Shown here: positions 1 through 7,466 of the stretch, in pieces
How the letters are laid out: the number at the start of each line of letters is the position of its first letter
Position numbering within the stretch: the first letter of the stretch is position 1
Assembly (NCBI GenBank): GCA_046155505.1
Contig: JBJXFK010000191.1
Coordinates: 1 to 32,717 of the forward strand
Direction of reading: 5' to 3'
DNA: 32,717 nucleotides
DNA from: JBJXFK01 sp046155505
GTDB taxonomy: Bacteria > Planctomycetota > Phycisphaerae > UBA1845 > Fen-1342
Translations under genes and position numbers: made by a program
Notes under the pieces: model-generated
Told to the model about the DNA's origin: nothing
The model's input: only the letters and a program-made list of their open reading frames with translations
The model's database searches: none

Positions 1-2
1 AG

Positions 3-287
3 CACGGCAGCGCCGGCGACATCTGGCTGATCGACGGCTTCGCGGCGAAAGTCGATCCCGCCCGCACCGAAGGTCGCCGAACGAAACGCAGCGGCGGGGC
101 GGAGCGTGCGGTGGGCGAGTGGAACGACTACGAGATCATCGTCGATGGCCCGCGCGTGACGCTGCGGGTCAACGGAGACGTGGTGAATTCGGCGACGGAC
201 GTTGCCGAACTGGCCGGCGCGATCGCGTTCCAGTCCGAGGGTACGGAAATCCACTTCCGCAGTATCCGCGTGTCGCCAATCGAATAG
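3..287 (+). CDS. C-terminal end of a DUF1080 (3-keto-disaccharide hydrolase-like) protein, 5' truncated by window edge
   Basis: The frame is open from the first bases to a TAG at 285-287, giving the last 94 residues of a protein that starts upstream of the window. The segment reads GEWNDYEIIVDG, then a VRVNG turn, then AFQSEGTEIHFRSIRV near the end. This succession (EWN-Y-I-V-G, LNG/VNG, G-I-Q-G-I-F-N-I) is the typical C-terminal half of the DUF1080/concanavalin-like jelly-roll fold, abundant in planctomycetes and often annotated as 3-keto-disaccharide hydrolase. It is probably exported, but the N-terminus is not visible. A perfect hairpin follows 22 bp after the stop. Family assignment is confident; substrate is unknown. 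Confidence 0.82.
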   Translation, partial: HGSAGDIWLIDGFAAKVDPARTEGRRTKRSGGAERAVGEWNDYEIIVDGPRVTLRVNGDVVNSATDVAELAGAIAFQSEGTEIHFRSIRVSPIE

Positions 288-308
288 GCTCGAATTTCGC
301 GAGCATTA

Positions 309-360
309 CGCGCGGCCGCGTTCACCTGCCATGGGTGAACGCGGCCGCGCGAGTTTCTTG
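309..360 (+). terminator. Strong intrinsic terminator after the DUF1080 gene
   Basis: A perfect 18-bp inverted repeat (309-326 against 334-351) with a 7-nt loop is followed by a short T-rich stretch, AGTTTCTTG. It lies 22 bp after the upstream stop and separates that gene from the XRE-ACP operon. Confidence 0.8.
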
Positions 361-405
361 CGCTTCCGCTCTGAGCGGTTGTCATTGCTTTGTGCAGCAA
401 TGATA

Positions 406-434
406 TTGACACACACGCCAATTACACATACGCT
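406..434 (+). promoter_or_regulatory. Candidate sigma-70-type promoter for the XRE-ACP operon
   Basis: TTGACA at 406-411 exactly matches a -35 box. After 17 bp comes TACGCT (429-434), a weak -10 box. Transcription would begin almost at the ATG at 442, implying a very short leader or leaderless message. No convincing ribosome binding site precedes 442, which fits. The weak -10 keeps this tentative. Confidence 0.35.
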
Positions 435-441
435 TCTCCCG

Positions 442-822
442 ATGAGCAAGCAACCTCCGAACGTGCTGGCGTATTCGACACTCGATATCGACGGCGTGCG
501 ATACGCGGTCGTGCGAGAGTCCGTGTTCACCGCACTCTGCAAGGCGCACGCGGTGACCGCCGCCGCGCGAGAGCCGCAGCCCAGCGTCGCGGCGACCGAA
601 CTGGACGATTCGCGTTTGGCGAGTCGCCTGCGCGATCGGCGACAAGCGGCGGGCGTGTCTCAGGCCGAACTGGCACGGCGGGCCGACGTCCGCGTCGAGA
701 CGCTGAATCGCATCGAACGCGGCCACACGACGCCCGATTTCTCGACGATTCGCAAGCTCGTCGTCGCGCTGGGCGACATCGAGCGCAAGCAGGCCGCCGC
801 CACCCTGCGCGGCAATCGATAA
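442..822 (+). CDS. XRE-family helix-turn-helix transcriptional regulator
   Basis: This 126-residue protein has a C-terminal HTH_3/XRE domain at about residues 58-112: SRLRDRRQAAGVSQAELARR, then the recognition-helix region VRVETLNRIERG and a PDFSTIRKLVVAL helix. The N-terminal 50 residues (IDGVRYAVVRESVF) resemble the short strand-helix start found in planctomycete XRE proteins and in Phd/prevent-host-death-like antitoxins, but that link is only suggestive. The frame is open further upstream to 202, but that extension runs through the terminator hairpin, so the ATG at 442 is preferred. The acyl carrier protein starts 9 bp after its stop, so the two are co-transcribed. Possible role: autoregulation or control of the ACP; the target is unknown. 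Confidence 0.85.
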   Translation: MSKQPPNVLAYSTLDIDGVRYAVVRESVFTALCKAHAVTAAAREPQPSVAATELDDSRLASRLRDRRQAAGVSQAELARRADVRVETLNRIERGHTTPDFSTIRKLVVALGDIERKQAAATLRGNR

Positions 823-831
823 GGAGCATCC

Positions 832-1098
832 ATGTCAGTCACCGAATCTGCCAAGTCGATTCAGGACATCGAAGCCACCGTTCGCCGCCTCGCCGCCGAG
901 CAGGTCGGCATCGCACCGCAAGCCGTCACGCTGCAAAGCGCTTTCGAGCTTGATCTCGGCTTCGACAGCCTGGACAAGGTCGAATTCGTCATGACGCTTG
1001 AGGAGACGTATGAGCTCGACATCCCCGACGAACAGGCCGAGAAGGCTGTTACGGTCGGCGATGCCGTCGCGCTTGTCCGGGCGACGCGCGGCGCGTGA
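832..1098 (+). CDS. Acyl carrier protein
   Basis: This 88-residue protein is acidic and helical with the canonical 4'-phosphopantetheine site DLGFDSLDKVEF; Ser46 is the attachment residue. The following LEETYELDIPDEQAEK helix and the GDAVALV end match AcpP-like carriers, and the length is normal for a stand-alone ACP. Such proteins carry acyl chains as thioesters in fatty-acid or related synthesis. AAGGAG lies 6 nt before the ATG. The upstream partner is an XRE regulator rather than the usual fabD/fabG/fabF set, so this may be a secondary carrier with a dedicated role, not the housekeeping acpP. That role cannot be read from the sequence. Confidence 0.92.
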   Translation: MSVTESAKSIQDIEATVRRLAAEQVGIAPQAVTLQSAFELDLGFDSLDKVEFVMTLEETYELDIPDEQAEKAVTVGDAVALVRATRGA

Positions 1099-1138
1099 TA
1101 TGTTTGCAGTATCAGCCATTCGCGCGATCATGCAAATG

Positions 1139-1172
1139 GCACGAGGATCGATCAGTTGATCGATCCTCGTGC
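1139..1172. terminator. Bidirectional terminator hairpin between ACP gene and exported-protein gene
   Basis: A perfect 16-bp inverted repeat (1139-1154 and 1157-1172) with only 2 bp between the arms sits in the 109-bp gap between two convergent genes. No strong T-tract is present on either strand, so it may act as a stem-loop that stops or protects both transcripts. Confidence 0.6.
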
Positions 1173-1207
1173 GATAGATGACGCGCGACCGCGACTCGTT
1201 GCGTGAC

Positions 1208-2830
1208 TTATTCGATGTTGAAATTCACACGCAGATATCGCGAGCCGACTTGCACGCCGCTGATTCCGAGTTCCCAGCCGTCGCCAAGATCGATCACGTT
1301 ATCCATCAGTTTCGCGGTTCCGGCCATTTGCTGCCACTGTGACTGCATCGCGTTCTGCATCGACAGCCGGATCTGCGAGCGCAACGTCGAGGGCAACTGG
1401 CTGAAGCTGTAGGTGGTCCCGCCGATGGTCAGCGTGCCGGTCGGCTCGCTCGCGGCGATCGAGATGAGCTGCCAGCTCAGATCGCGTTGCGACTCAATGA
1501 CCGCCAATCGGACGGACAGTGACGAGGACAGACTGCAGCTTGCCGAAGCGCCCGTGCCTTGGAATCCGGCCGCCATCGCAAACCGCACGCCCGCCGGATT
1601 CGCCGCGTCGGCAACGGCCCGCGGCAGGCCCGGACTTGAGAGCGATACAGTCATGGACGGCACCGCAACCGGGACGCCGCCGATGTTCACGTTCGCCGCC
1701 GGCGTCGCGAACGAACCGGACAACATGCCGGTCTTGAGCAATTCGAACGCAGTCTTGTCGAAGAGGCTCAGCGGCAGCCAGACCTGCATGTCGCCGGCGG
1801 CGGCTTCGCTGCTCGGCGTCTGCGCGGTACGAGCGAGGTAGCTGTACGACAGATTCGGGAACGCCGCGCCGCTGCTGCGCTGTGCCGACAAATTCCACTC
1901 GGCAACGAAGCGGTTGACGGCGGTGTTGAAGTTCGACAGCACAGTTCCAAATGCGAGCTGCTGGTTGCCGGGGAAACCGACGTTCACCGTGCCGCCGATG
2001 TCGCCGACGCCGCGAACCGCGTTGGAAACGGCGCTGGAAATCGCGTTGCGGACCGTATTCGTGTTCGCACCTTTCAAGAGGTGGTTGGCCAGCCGCGTGG
2101 CAGCGGTATTCAGTGAGCAGTCACCGCCCGGCTGCCCCATAATCGTGCACGCGGCGAGGCCGAGGGTGTCGATGATTTCGTCGAGCAGGCCCGAGTGTTC
2201 GATCTCGATGCAGTCAACGGAAGCGGCCAGACTGCTGATGGCGAACGCGAACTGATTGCTGGCGGTCTTGCTGACGCCGACGGTCGCGTCGATGTTGGCT
2301 CCGCAGGCGCAGATCACAAACGTATCATCCAGATTGAAGAACCCCCGCACATCTGGCGGCACCAGGTTGAGCAGCGGATGCGAGCACTCGACGCGAATTC
2401 GGATCGAAGTACAAACCGAAGCGTCCGGAGCATCGACGACACAGCGCACCTGACCGGTGTTGGCCGCGCCGTTTCCTTGCAGGCTGAATTGCACCGAGTC
2501 GGCGTCGAGCGGAATATCCAGCGTGGTCGTGCCGCGATTCACGCGAACGCGTACCGCCGCGTTGTCGATTCCGTCAAACGGCCACGGCAGGCCGAGGTCC
2601 ATCGTGATCGTCTGATCGAAAAGCGACTGCCCGGCGATCGAAACATGATCCAGTCCCGCGGCGTCAAGCAGATACGGCACGCCCTCCTCGCCGAGCTGCG
2701 TGATGCCCTGTGCGTTAATGCGGATGACCGCCGGATCGATGCCGGTGGCCGGAGTTTGTGCTGCGGCACTCTGGGCCAGCGTGATCAGTGCGATGAGACT
2801 CGTTGCCGACTTTGCGATGATCGATTTCAT
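1208..2830 (-). CDS. Exported protein of unknown function, possible lipid-binding (TULIP-like) fold
   Basis: The 540-residue protein begins at the ATG at 2830, which has AGAGGAA at a good distance and starts a clear signal peptide (MKSIIAK, hydrophobic core, ending AQSAAAQT). The longer open frame to 3001 adds a non-signal-like sequence and is not preferred. I do not recognise a named family. The mature part has several cysteines (VRCVV, VCTS, VECSH, VICACG, VDCIE, AACTIMG, GDCS), suggesting disulfides outside the cytoplasm. The second half has alternating amphipathic strands and a LPLSLFDKTAFELLKTG segment, and the protein ends in WELGISGVQV and LRVNFNIE strands. That pattern recalls BPI/TULIP lipid-binding modules, but this is inference only. 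It is divergent from the haloperoxidase gene. Confidence 0.75.
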   Translation of the reverse strand: MKSIIAKSATSLIALITLAQSAAAQTPATGIDPAVIRINAQGITQLGEEGVPYLLDAAGLDHVSIAGQSLFDQTITMDLGLPWPFDGIDNAAVRVRVNRGTTTLDIPLDADSVQFSLQGNGAANTGQVRCVVDAPDASVCTSIRIRVECSHPLLNLVPPDVRGFFNLDDTFVICACGANIDATVGVSKTASNQFAFAISSLAASVDCIEIEHSGLLDEIIDTLGLAACTIMGQPGGDCSLNTAATRLANHLLKGANTNTVRNAISSAVSNAVRGVGDIGGTVNVGFPGNQQLAFGTVLSNFNTAVNRFVAEWNLSAQRSSGAAFPNLSYSYLARTAQTPSSEAAAGDMQVWLPLSLFDKTAFELLKTGMLSGSFATPAANVNIGGVPVAVPSMTVSLSSPGLPRAVADAANPAGVRFAMAAGFQGTGASASCSLSSSLSVRLAVIESQRDLSWQLISIAASEPTGTLTIGGTTYSFSQLPSTLRSQIRLSMQNAMQSQWQQMAGTAKLMDNVIDLGDGWELGISGVQVGSRYLRVNFNIE

Positions 2831-3232
2831 GGCTCGTTCCTCTGCTGTTCGCGACGTTCGTTTCGCGATCACCCTTTGACCGCTCGCAGAGGAATACAAC
2901 AGAGCGCGTCGATGCTGGACAGACGCGGAAATCCCCTGCGACGGCAATTCGCCGTGCCGCCAGCGACCGCCGGCGCGAGAACAATCACTTTGCCCCTGCA
3001 CCCGGTTACGCGGCCCAATTGATCATCGTTACTGACTCATTTGACGTTTGTTGGAGAACGCCTGCCGCCGTTCGCTATTCACAATGTGCGCCTCGATGTC
3101 CATTTTTGCATTGCACCGACGACCGGCAGACGTTCTATTGCACCCGTACGTCCGACGCCGGCATCGACGGTGGGCTAATCGACTGACCGGCTGCGATCGA
3201 CGATAGACAGACAACTGAACAGGAGTCCCCCG
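2831..3232. other. 402-bp divergent intergenic region
   Basis: This gap separates two divergently read exported-protein genes and must hold both promoters. I see no convincing -35/-10 pair, no sizeable hairpin and no gene. The only clear signals are the ribosome binding sites at its ends: AGAGGAA for the minus gene and CAGGAG for the plus gene. Confidence 0.5.
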
Positions 3233-4591
3233 ATGAACCGGCAGATTCTGCGCACCTGCGTTTTGGCATTGATGCTTCCCGCGAGCGTCTTTGGCGATGT
3301 CGTGCTCGACTGGAACGACACACTGCTCGATGCCGTCCGTACCGACCGTACACCCCCGCCCAAGGCCGCACGCGGGATGGCGATGGTGCAGATCGCGGTC
3401 TTCGACGCGGTCAACGCGATCCAGGGCGGTTACGAGTCGTATCTCGACATCGAACTCAATCCGGAGGACGGCGCATCAGCCGAGGCTGCCGCGTGCGTCG
3501 CCGCGCATGATGTGCTGCTCGCGCTCTATCCGGCGCAGGCCGAGACGTTTGCGACGCTGCTGACCACGCGCCTCGACGCACTCGATGCGAGCGATGCCGC
3601 GATCGAGAGCGGGCGCGAGATCGGTGTCGCGACGGCGGCGGCAATCGTCGCCGCCCGCGCCGACGACGGTTCGGCCGACACGGTGACCTACACACCGGGG
3701 ACCGAGCCGGGTGATTGGCAGCCGACGCCGGCCGCGTTCGCCGCCGGGCTGTTGCCGCAATGGCCGTTCGTGACGGCGTTTTGTTTGCCTGATGTCGCCG
3801 CGCTGCGTCGCGGCGGGCCACCGCCGCTCGACAGCGTCGAGTACACGACCACTTTCAACGAAACCAAATCGATCGGTTCGAAGACCAGCACCACGCGCAC
3901 GGCAGACCAGACCGAGATCGCGCTGTTCTGGGCCGACGGCGGCGGCACGGCGACCCCGCCCGGGCATTGGTTCCAGATCGCACGCGACATTTCGAATCAG
4001 CGTAGCTTGACGCTGATTGAGAATGCACGCCTGTTCGCGCTGATCGGCATGGCTGTCTGCGACGCGGGCATTTGTGCCTGGGATAACAAGTACTTCTACG
4101 GCGATTGGCGACCGATCACCGCGATTCGCGCCGCCGACACCGACGGCAACGACGACACCGAAGCCGACGCCGCGTGGGAGCCGCTGATCGCGACGCCGCC
4201 GTTCCCGTCGTATACGTCGGGTCACAGCACGTTCAGCGGCGCGGGATCCAAGATTCTCTCGCTGTTCCTCGATTCGGACGAAATCTCGTTCAGCACGACC
4301 AGCGACGATTTCCCCGGCGTAACACGCAGCTTCACGCGGCTGTCGCAGGCCGCCAACGAAGGCGGTCGCAGCCGCATCTATGGCGGTATTCACTGGGAAT
4401 ATGACAACCAGGACGGCCTGGCCACGGGTCGCGAACTGGCGATCTTCGTGTTCGACAACTTCCTGAAGCCGGTGGAATCAGGCAGCGAAGTGATCACGAT
4501 CGACGTGGACGACATTCAGCAGTGCGGGCCGATCAGCCTGGTGCCGCTGGGGCTGATGTTCGCGGGGCTGATGTCGCTGCGACGGAAGTAG
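3233..4591 (+). CDS. Vanadium-dependent haloperoxidase / PAP2-superfamily exported enzyme
   Basis: This 452-residue protein starts with a signal peptide (to about residue 21, VFGDV). It carries all three vanadate/phosphate-binding motifs: K-x6-RP as Lys286...Arg293-Pro294, SGH at 329-331 within PSYTSGHSTFSGA, and SR-x3-G-x-H-x3-D as Ser380-Arg381...His387...Asp391. These residues bind vanadate in haloperoxidases and phosphate in acid phosphatases; length and the GGIHWEYDNQ context favour the haloperoxidase branch, which oxidises halides with H2O2. The C-terminus has CGPISLVPLG, a hydrophobic stretch and a final LRRK, like a PEP-CTERM-type sorting tail. CAGGAG lies upstream of the ATG. Halide preference, or whether it is really a phosphatase, cannot be told. 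Confidence 0.88.
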   Translation: MNRQILRTCVLALMLPASVFGDVVLDWNDTLLDAVRTDRTPPPKAARGMAMVQIAVFDAVNAIQGGYESYLDIELNPEDGASAEAAACVAAHDVLLALYPAQAETFATLLTTRLDALDASDAAIESGREIGVATAAAIVAARADDGSADTVTYTPGTEPGDWQPTPAAFAAGLLPQWPFVTAFCLPDVAALRRGGPPPLDSVEYTTTFNETKSIGSKTSTTRTADQTEIALFWADGGGTATPPGHWFQIARDISNQRSLTLIENARLFALIGMAVCDAGICAWDNKYFYGDWRPITAIRAADTDGNDDTEADAAWEPLIATPPFPSYTSGHSTFSGAGSKILSLFLDSDEISFSTTSDDFPGVTRSFTRLSQAANEGGRSRIYGGIHWEYDNQDGLATGRELAIFVFDNFLKPVESGSEVITIDVDDIQQCGPISLVPLGLMFAGLMSLRRK

Positions 4592-4601
4592 ACGGCGCGG
4601 T

Positions 4602-4948
4602 GTCCGAACCCCGAGCGCGAGCGAGCGGGGTAACGTGCGAATGCAGAATTCAGAATGAAGAATGCAGAAAGCCGGCGTGCGAGGCGCGACCATCCGAACG
4701 CGACGCGCAAGCGAGTGAAAGCACGCGCAGCGTGCGCCAAATCCGAACCCCGAGCGCGAGCGAGCGGGGTAAGTCGCCTTGGCGGGGAATCTTCCCTCCA
4801 CCGGTGACTTGCCCCGCTCGCTAGCGCGCGGGGCACCCGCTTGCGCGTCGCGTCCGGATGTCGCTCGACAAATGGCGACTTTCTGCATTCTTCATTCTGC
4901 ATTCTGCATTCACGCGCCAGTACTCTCGCACGCGCTCGGGGTTCGGAC
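4602..4948. repeat. 347-bp nested palindrome built from dispersed repeat modules
   Basis: Four pairs of inverted arms are nested in order. The outer pair is 4602-4625 with 4925-4948 (23 of 24 match, CCGAACCCCGAGCGCGAG type). Next is 4638-4672 with 4879-4913, a heptamer-rich GAATGCAGAA type. Then comes 4691-4713 with 4838-4860 (22 of 23, CCGAACGCGACGCGCAAG type), and finally 4748-4775 with 4806-4833 (CGAGCGAGCGGGG type). The element fills the space between the convergent haloperoxidase and Mrp genes, so it could stop transcription from both sides. Its modules recur elsewhere in the window. I see no coding capacity. Confidence 0.85.
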
Positions 4949-4952
4949 GTGA

Positions 4953-6038
4953 TTATCCTGTGATATTCAGCGTCGGCACCGGCAACTGTTCGCCGCTGCG
5001 AATCGCCACCTGCTCCACAAGCTGCCGCACGACGTGCTCGAGAGCCGCCACAACCTCCGGCTCGGTCCGCGTGAAATTGTCATGCATGCGGCCCGCGTCG
5101 CTGTGAATGCGGATGTCGATGTTGATCGGGATGTTCCCAAGGAACGGAATGTCGAGCTGCTGCGACGCCTCTTCGCAGCCGCCGTGCGAGAAAATCTCGG
5201 CCCGGTGACCGCATTGCGGGCAGACATAAAAGCTCATGTTCTCGACAATTCCCAGCGGAATCACGCCGAGCTTTTCGTACATGCGAATGGCCTTCACCGC
5301 GTCGAGCATGGCCACGTCCTGCGGCGTGCAGACGATCACCGCGCCGGTCAGCGGAATCGACTGCGCCAGCGTCAGCGGAATGTCGCCCGTGCCCGGCGGC
5401 AGATCGACAATCAGATAGTCCAGCTCGCCCCATTTGCCGCGATCGATGAATTCCTTCACGTATTTCTGTGCCATCGGCCCGCGCCAAACGATCGCCTGAT
5501 CAGGCGGTACGAGATGCCCCATGCTCATAATCGGAATGCCGTCGCGCATCGGCGGAATTAGCGCCCCGGTCGCAGCTTCGACCTCGGGTTGCAACGTCTC
5601 GGTGCCGGTGAGCTTCGGCAGCGACGGGCCGTACACGTCAGCATCGAGCAGTCCGACCTTGTAGCCCAGACGTTGCAGCCCGACGGCGAGCAGGACGGCG
5701 ACCGTGCTCTTGCCGACGCCGCCCTTGCCCGCGCCGACCGCGACGACGTGTCGCACGCCGGGCATCGAGTTGGTATTGCGCGGCGCGATCGCGATGAATT
5801 CGCAATTCACGGTCTTCACGCCGCTAATGCCGAGCAGCGTCGCGCGAATGTCGTCGGTCAGGTGCTGCTGCAACTGCGGCGAAAGCAGATTCGCGGGGAT
5901 GCCGAGCGACACGGCGGCAACGCCATCGCAATAAGCGACTTTCTGCACGAACCCGAGCGAGACCACGTCACGTTTCTGCGACGGATCGATGACGGTTCGC
6001 AGGGCGGCGGTGATGGCGTCTTTGACGGCGGCGGACAT
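4953..6038 (-). CDS. apbC: Mrp/ApbC/NBP35-family Fe-S cluster carrier P-loop ATPase
   Basis: The 361-residue protein has an N-terminal MIP18/DUF59 domain (about 1-85) and a ParA/MinD-like ATPase. The deviant Walker A is GAGKGGVGKST (102-112), followed by LLDADVYGPSLPKL, DLPPGTGD at 212-219 (Walker B region) and the CxxC Cys273/Cys276 (YVCPQCG) that binds a bridging Fe-S cluster in the dimer. The family assembles or transfers 4Fe-4S clusters in the cytoplasm. The start at 6038 is preceded by GAGGTG and lies exactly where family homology begins; the open frame upstream to 6404 translates repeat DNA and is rejected. No SUF or ISC genes are adjacent. Size and domain order are normal. Confidence 0.95.
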   Translation of the reverse strand: MSAAVKDAITAALRTVIDPSQKRDVVSLGFVQKVAYCDGVAAVSLGIPANLLSPQLQQHLTDDIRATLLGISGVKTVNCEFIAIAPRNTNSMPGVRHVVAVGAGKGGVGKSTVAVLLAVGLQRLGYKVGLLDADVYGPSLPKLTGTETLQPEVEAATGALIPPMRDGIPIMSMGHLVPPDQAIVWRGPMAQKYVKEFIDRGKWGELDYLIVDLPPGTGDIPLTLAQSIPLTGAVIVCTPQDVAMLDAVKAIRMYEKLGVIPLGIVENMSFYVCPQCGHRAEIFSHGGCEEASQQLDIPFLGNIPINIDIRIHSDAGRMHDNFTRTEPEVVAALEHVVRQLVEQVAIRSGEQLPVPTLNITG

Positions 6039-6116
6039 AGGCACCTCATAGCTCGCCGACCAAGCGGCGAATCGATGATTGTTTCCGCATGCGGCGGTGT
6101 TGTCCACTGCGGCCGA

Positions 6117-6362
6117 TGGAGCACCGCGGCCAACGGCGCGCCGCGGCCCTCCGCGGTTCATTCGTGGGGAACAACGGAACAAGGGGACAAAGGAACAATG
6201 GAACAACGGAACAAGGGAACAACGGGACAACGGGACAACGCGAACGTACCAGGCCACACCAACCCCTTGTGGAGCTGCCGCCCTCGGCTGCTTTCTTGTT
6301 CGCGGTTCGGATGAGCCGCTCGCTGGCGCTCGGCTCACTTGCTTGCGCGTCGCGTTCGGATG
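6117..6362. repeat. Left arm of ~200-bp inverted repeat flanking the sigma-factor gene
   Basis: The segment runs TGGAGCACCG, then CCGCGGTTC-TTCGTGGGGAACAA, then a variable array of GGAACAAC-like units (6172-6240). It continues with ACACCAACCCC, TGTGGAGCTGCCGCCC, CGGCTGCTTTCTTG, CGCTCGCTGGCGCTCGG, and finally TTGCGCGTCGCGTTCGG. The same modules in the same order occur inverted at 7180-7378. The array is longer here than in the right copy. It occupies most of the 445-bp gap upstream of the Mrp start. Confidence 0.8.
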
Positions 6363-6450
6363 ATTCCCTTCGACCGGCGGCCTTCTGCATTCTTCATTCC
6401 GCATTCTGCATTCGCACGCGACCCCGCTCGCTCGCGCTCGGGGTTCGGAT
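6363..6450. repeat. Heptameric CATTCTG array plus CGCTCGGGGTTCGG module
   Basis: At 6384-6418 there is an imperfect tandem array of heptamers of the type CATTCTG/CATTCTT/CATTCCG. At 6423-6449 follows CCGCTCGCTCGCGCTCGGGG with TTCGGA. Both modules also form arms of the nested palindrome at 4602-4948, here in the right-arm orientation only. This lies just downstream of the sigma-factor stop. Confidence 0.75.
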
Positions 6451-6483
6451 GGGGTACCCGCTCGAACCGCGTTCGGCGGCGTG

Positions 6484-7152
6484 CTACAGCAGCCCCAGCA
6501 ACGTGTGCCACTCGCGTTCGAGCGCTGCCGGATCGTCCGGATGTTGAATCGTCAGCTCGATTCGCAGCGCCTCGCGAAATTCCGCCCGCGCCTTGGCGTA
6601 CTCGTGATGCAACTGACCGGCGTCCACGGCCCAGCGAGCCGCGATCTCGCGAATTGGCAAATCGTTCTCGAATCGCATTTGCAGCAGCTCGACCCGACGG
6701 ACAGCCGCGACATCGATGCCGGCGGCGCGACGCATACGACTCGCCGCGGCGCGAACCGTCGCGACCGCCCACGCTCGATCGAATGCCAGGCTCAGCCGCG
6801 TTTCGTCGGCGACGATTCCGGCGTGCTCGTGTACGTCCATCGCCGGCGGCTGCGCGGCTCGTCGCGACTCGATTCGCAACGCGACATTTCGCACGACGCC
6901 ATAGAGCAGTGCGCGAAAGCCGCCGCGCTCGGCGTTGGCCCGTTGCAACGCCCCGTTCGCCCGAAATAGCTCGACGAAGACCTCCTGCGTCGCGTCGTCA
7001 ACGTCGGCCGCGCGACGCGGGTCGGTCCATCGAGCGTGCAAATACGCGCCGATTGCGGGCCCATAGGTGCGCGCCAAAACGTCCCGCTGGCGGGCATCAC
7101 CGGCCGCAGCGTCGCGAATCATGGTCCAGCATGTCTCAGCGGCATCGGACAT
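6484..7152 (-). CDS. ECF-type RNA polymerase sigma factor (planctomycete style)
   Basis: This 222-residue protein has a sigma region 2 at about 15-100, including VDDATQEVFVELF and the FRALLYGVVRNVALR helix. A region-4-like segment at about 150-200 includes VELLQMRFENDLPIREIAA. The opening TCWTMIRDAAAGD followed by RTYGPAIGAYL resembles the T-x-W-x-x-I-x-x-A-x-x-G pattern of the large planctomycete ECF groups. It should direct core RNA polymerase to a dedicated promoter set. No anti-sigma factor or kinase gene lies next to it. The ATG at 7152 has no clear ribosome binding site; MIRDAA at residue 11 is an alternative start. It is isolated between inverted repeat arms. Confidence 0.82.
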   Translation of the reverse strand: MSDAAETCWTMIRDAAAGDARQRDVLARTYGPAIGAYLHARWTDPRRAADVDDATQEVFVELFRANGALQRANAERGGFRALLYGVVRNVALRIESRRAAQPPAMDVHEHAGIVADETRLSLAFDRAWAVATVRAAASRMRRAAGIDVAAVRRVELLQMRFENDLPIREIAARWAVDAGQLHHEYAKARAEFREALRIELTIQHPDDPAALEREWHTLLGLL

Positions 7153-7179
7153 TCACGGTGCAGAGTAGCGAGCGACCGA

Positions 7180-7378
7180 ACCGAACGCGAAGCGCAAGCG
7201 AGTGCCCCGAGCGTCAGCGAGCGGTCCATCGGCACCCCAACCAAGAAAGCAGCCGCGGGCGGCAGCTCCACATGGGGTTGGTGTAGCCCGACTCGTTCCC
7301 GTTGTTTCTTTGTTCCGTTGTTCCCTGGTTCCCTTGTTCCCCACGAAAGAACCGCGGCGGAACACACACGGTGCTCCA
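7180..7378. repeat. Right arm of the inverted repeat flanking the sigma-factor gene
   Basis: This is the reverse complement of the modules at 6117-6362: CCGAACGCGAAGCGCAAGCG, then the CGAGCGTCAGCGAGCGG block, then AGAAAGCAGCCG-GGGCGGCAGCTCCACA-GGGGTTGGTGT. A shorter TTGTTCC/GTTCCCT array follows, then TTGTTCCCCACGAA-GAACCGCGG and CGGTGCTCCA. It sits upstream of the sigma-factor start and just before the padR promoter. Confidence 0.8.
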
Positions 7379-7392
7379 AAGGCCAAATTTTC

Positions 7393-7437
7393 TTGCTTCC
7401 CGCCCAACTGTGTCATATACTATGGTATACATAGTAT
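7393..7437 (+). promoter_or_regulatory. padR promoter with overlapping palindromic operator
   Basis: TTGCTT (7393-7398), a 17-bp spacer and TATACT (7416-7421) make a plausible promoter. The inverted repeat ATACTATG-5 bp-CATAGTAT at 7417-7437 overlaps the -10 box and probable start site. AT-rich ATACT/AGTAT palindromes are typical PadR sites, so negative autoregulation is likely. Confidence 0.7.
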
Positions 7438-7466
7438 GCGACTCCAACCAACGCGAGGGCGACGCC

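Noticed and set aside
3476..4393. Minus-strand frame of 305 codons
   Set aside because: Antisense to the haloperoxidase gene, which has all three vanadate-site motifs.
6039..6404. Upstream extension of the Mrp frame
   Set aside because: It translates the dispersed repeat modules and the family's normal start with GAGGTG is at 6038.
6117..7378. Insertion sequence around the sigma gene
   Set aside because: The inverted repeats contain no transposase and the gene inside is a sigma factor; kept as a finding but not called a mobile element.
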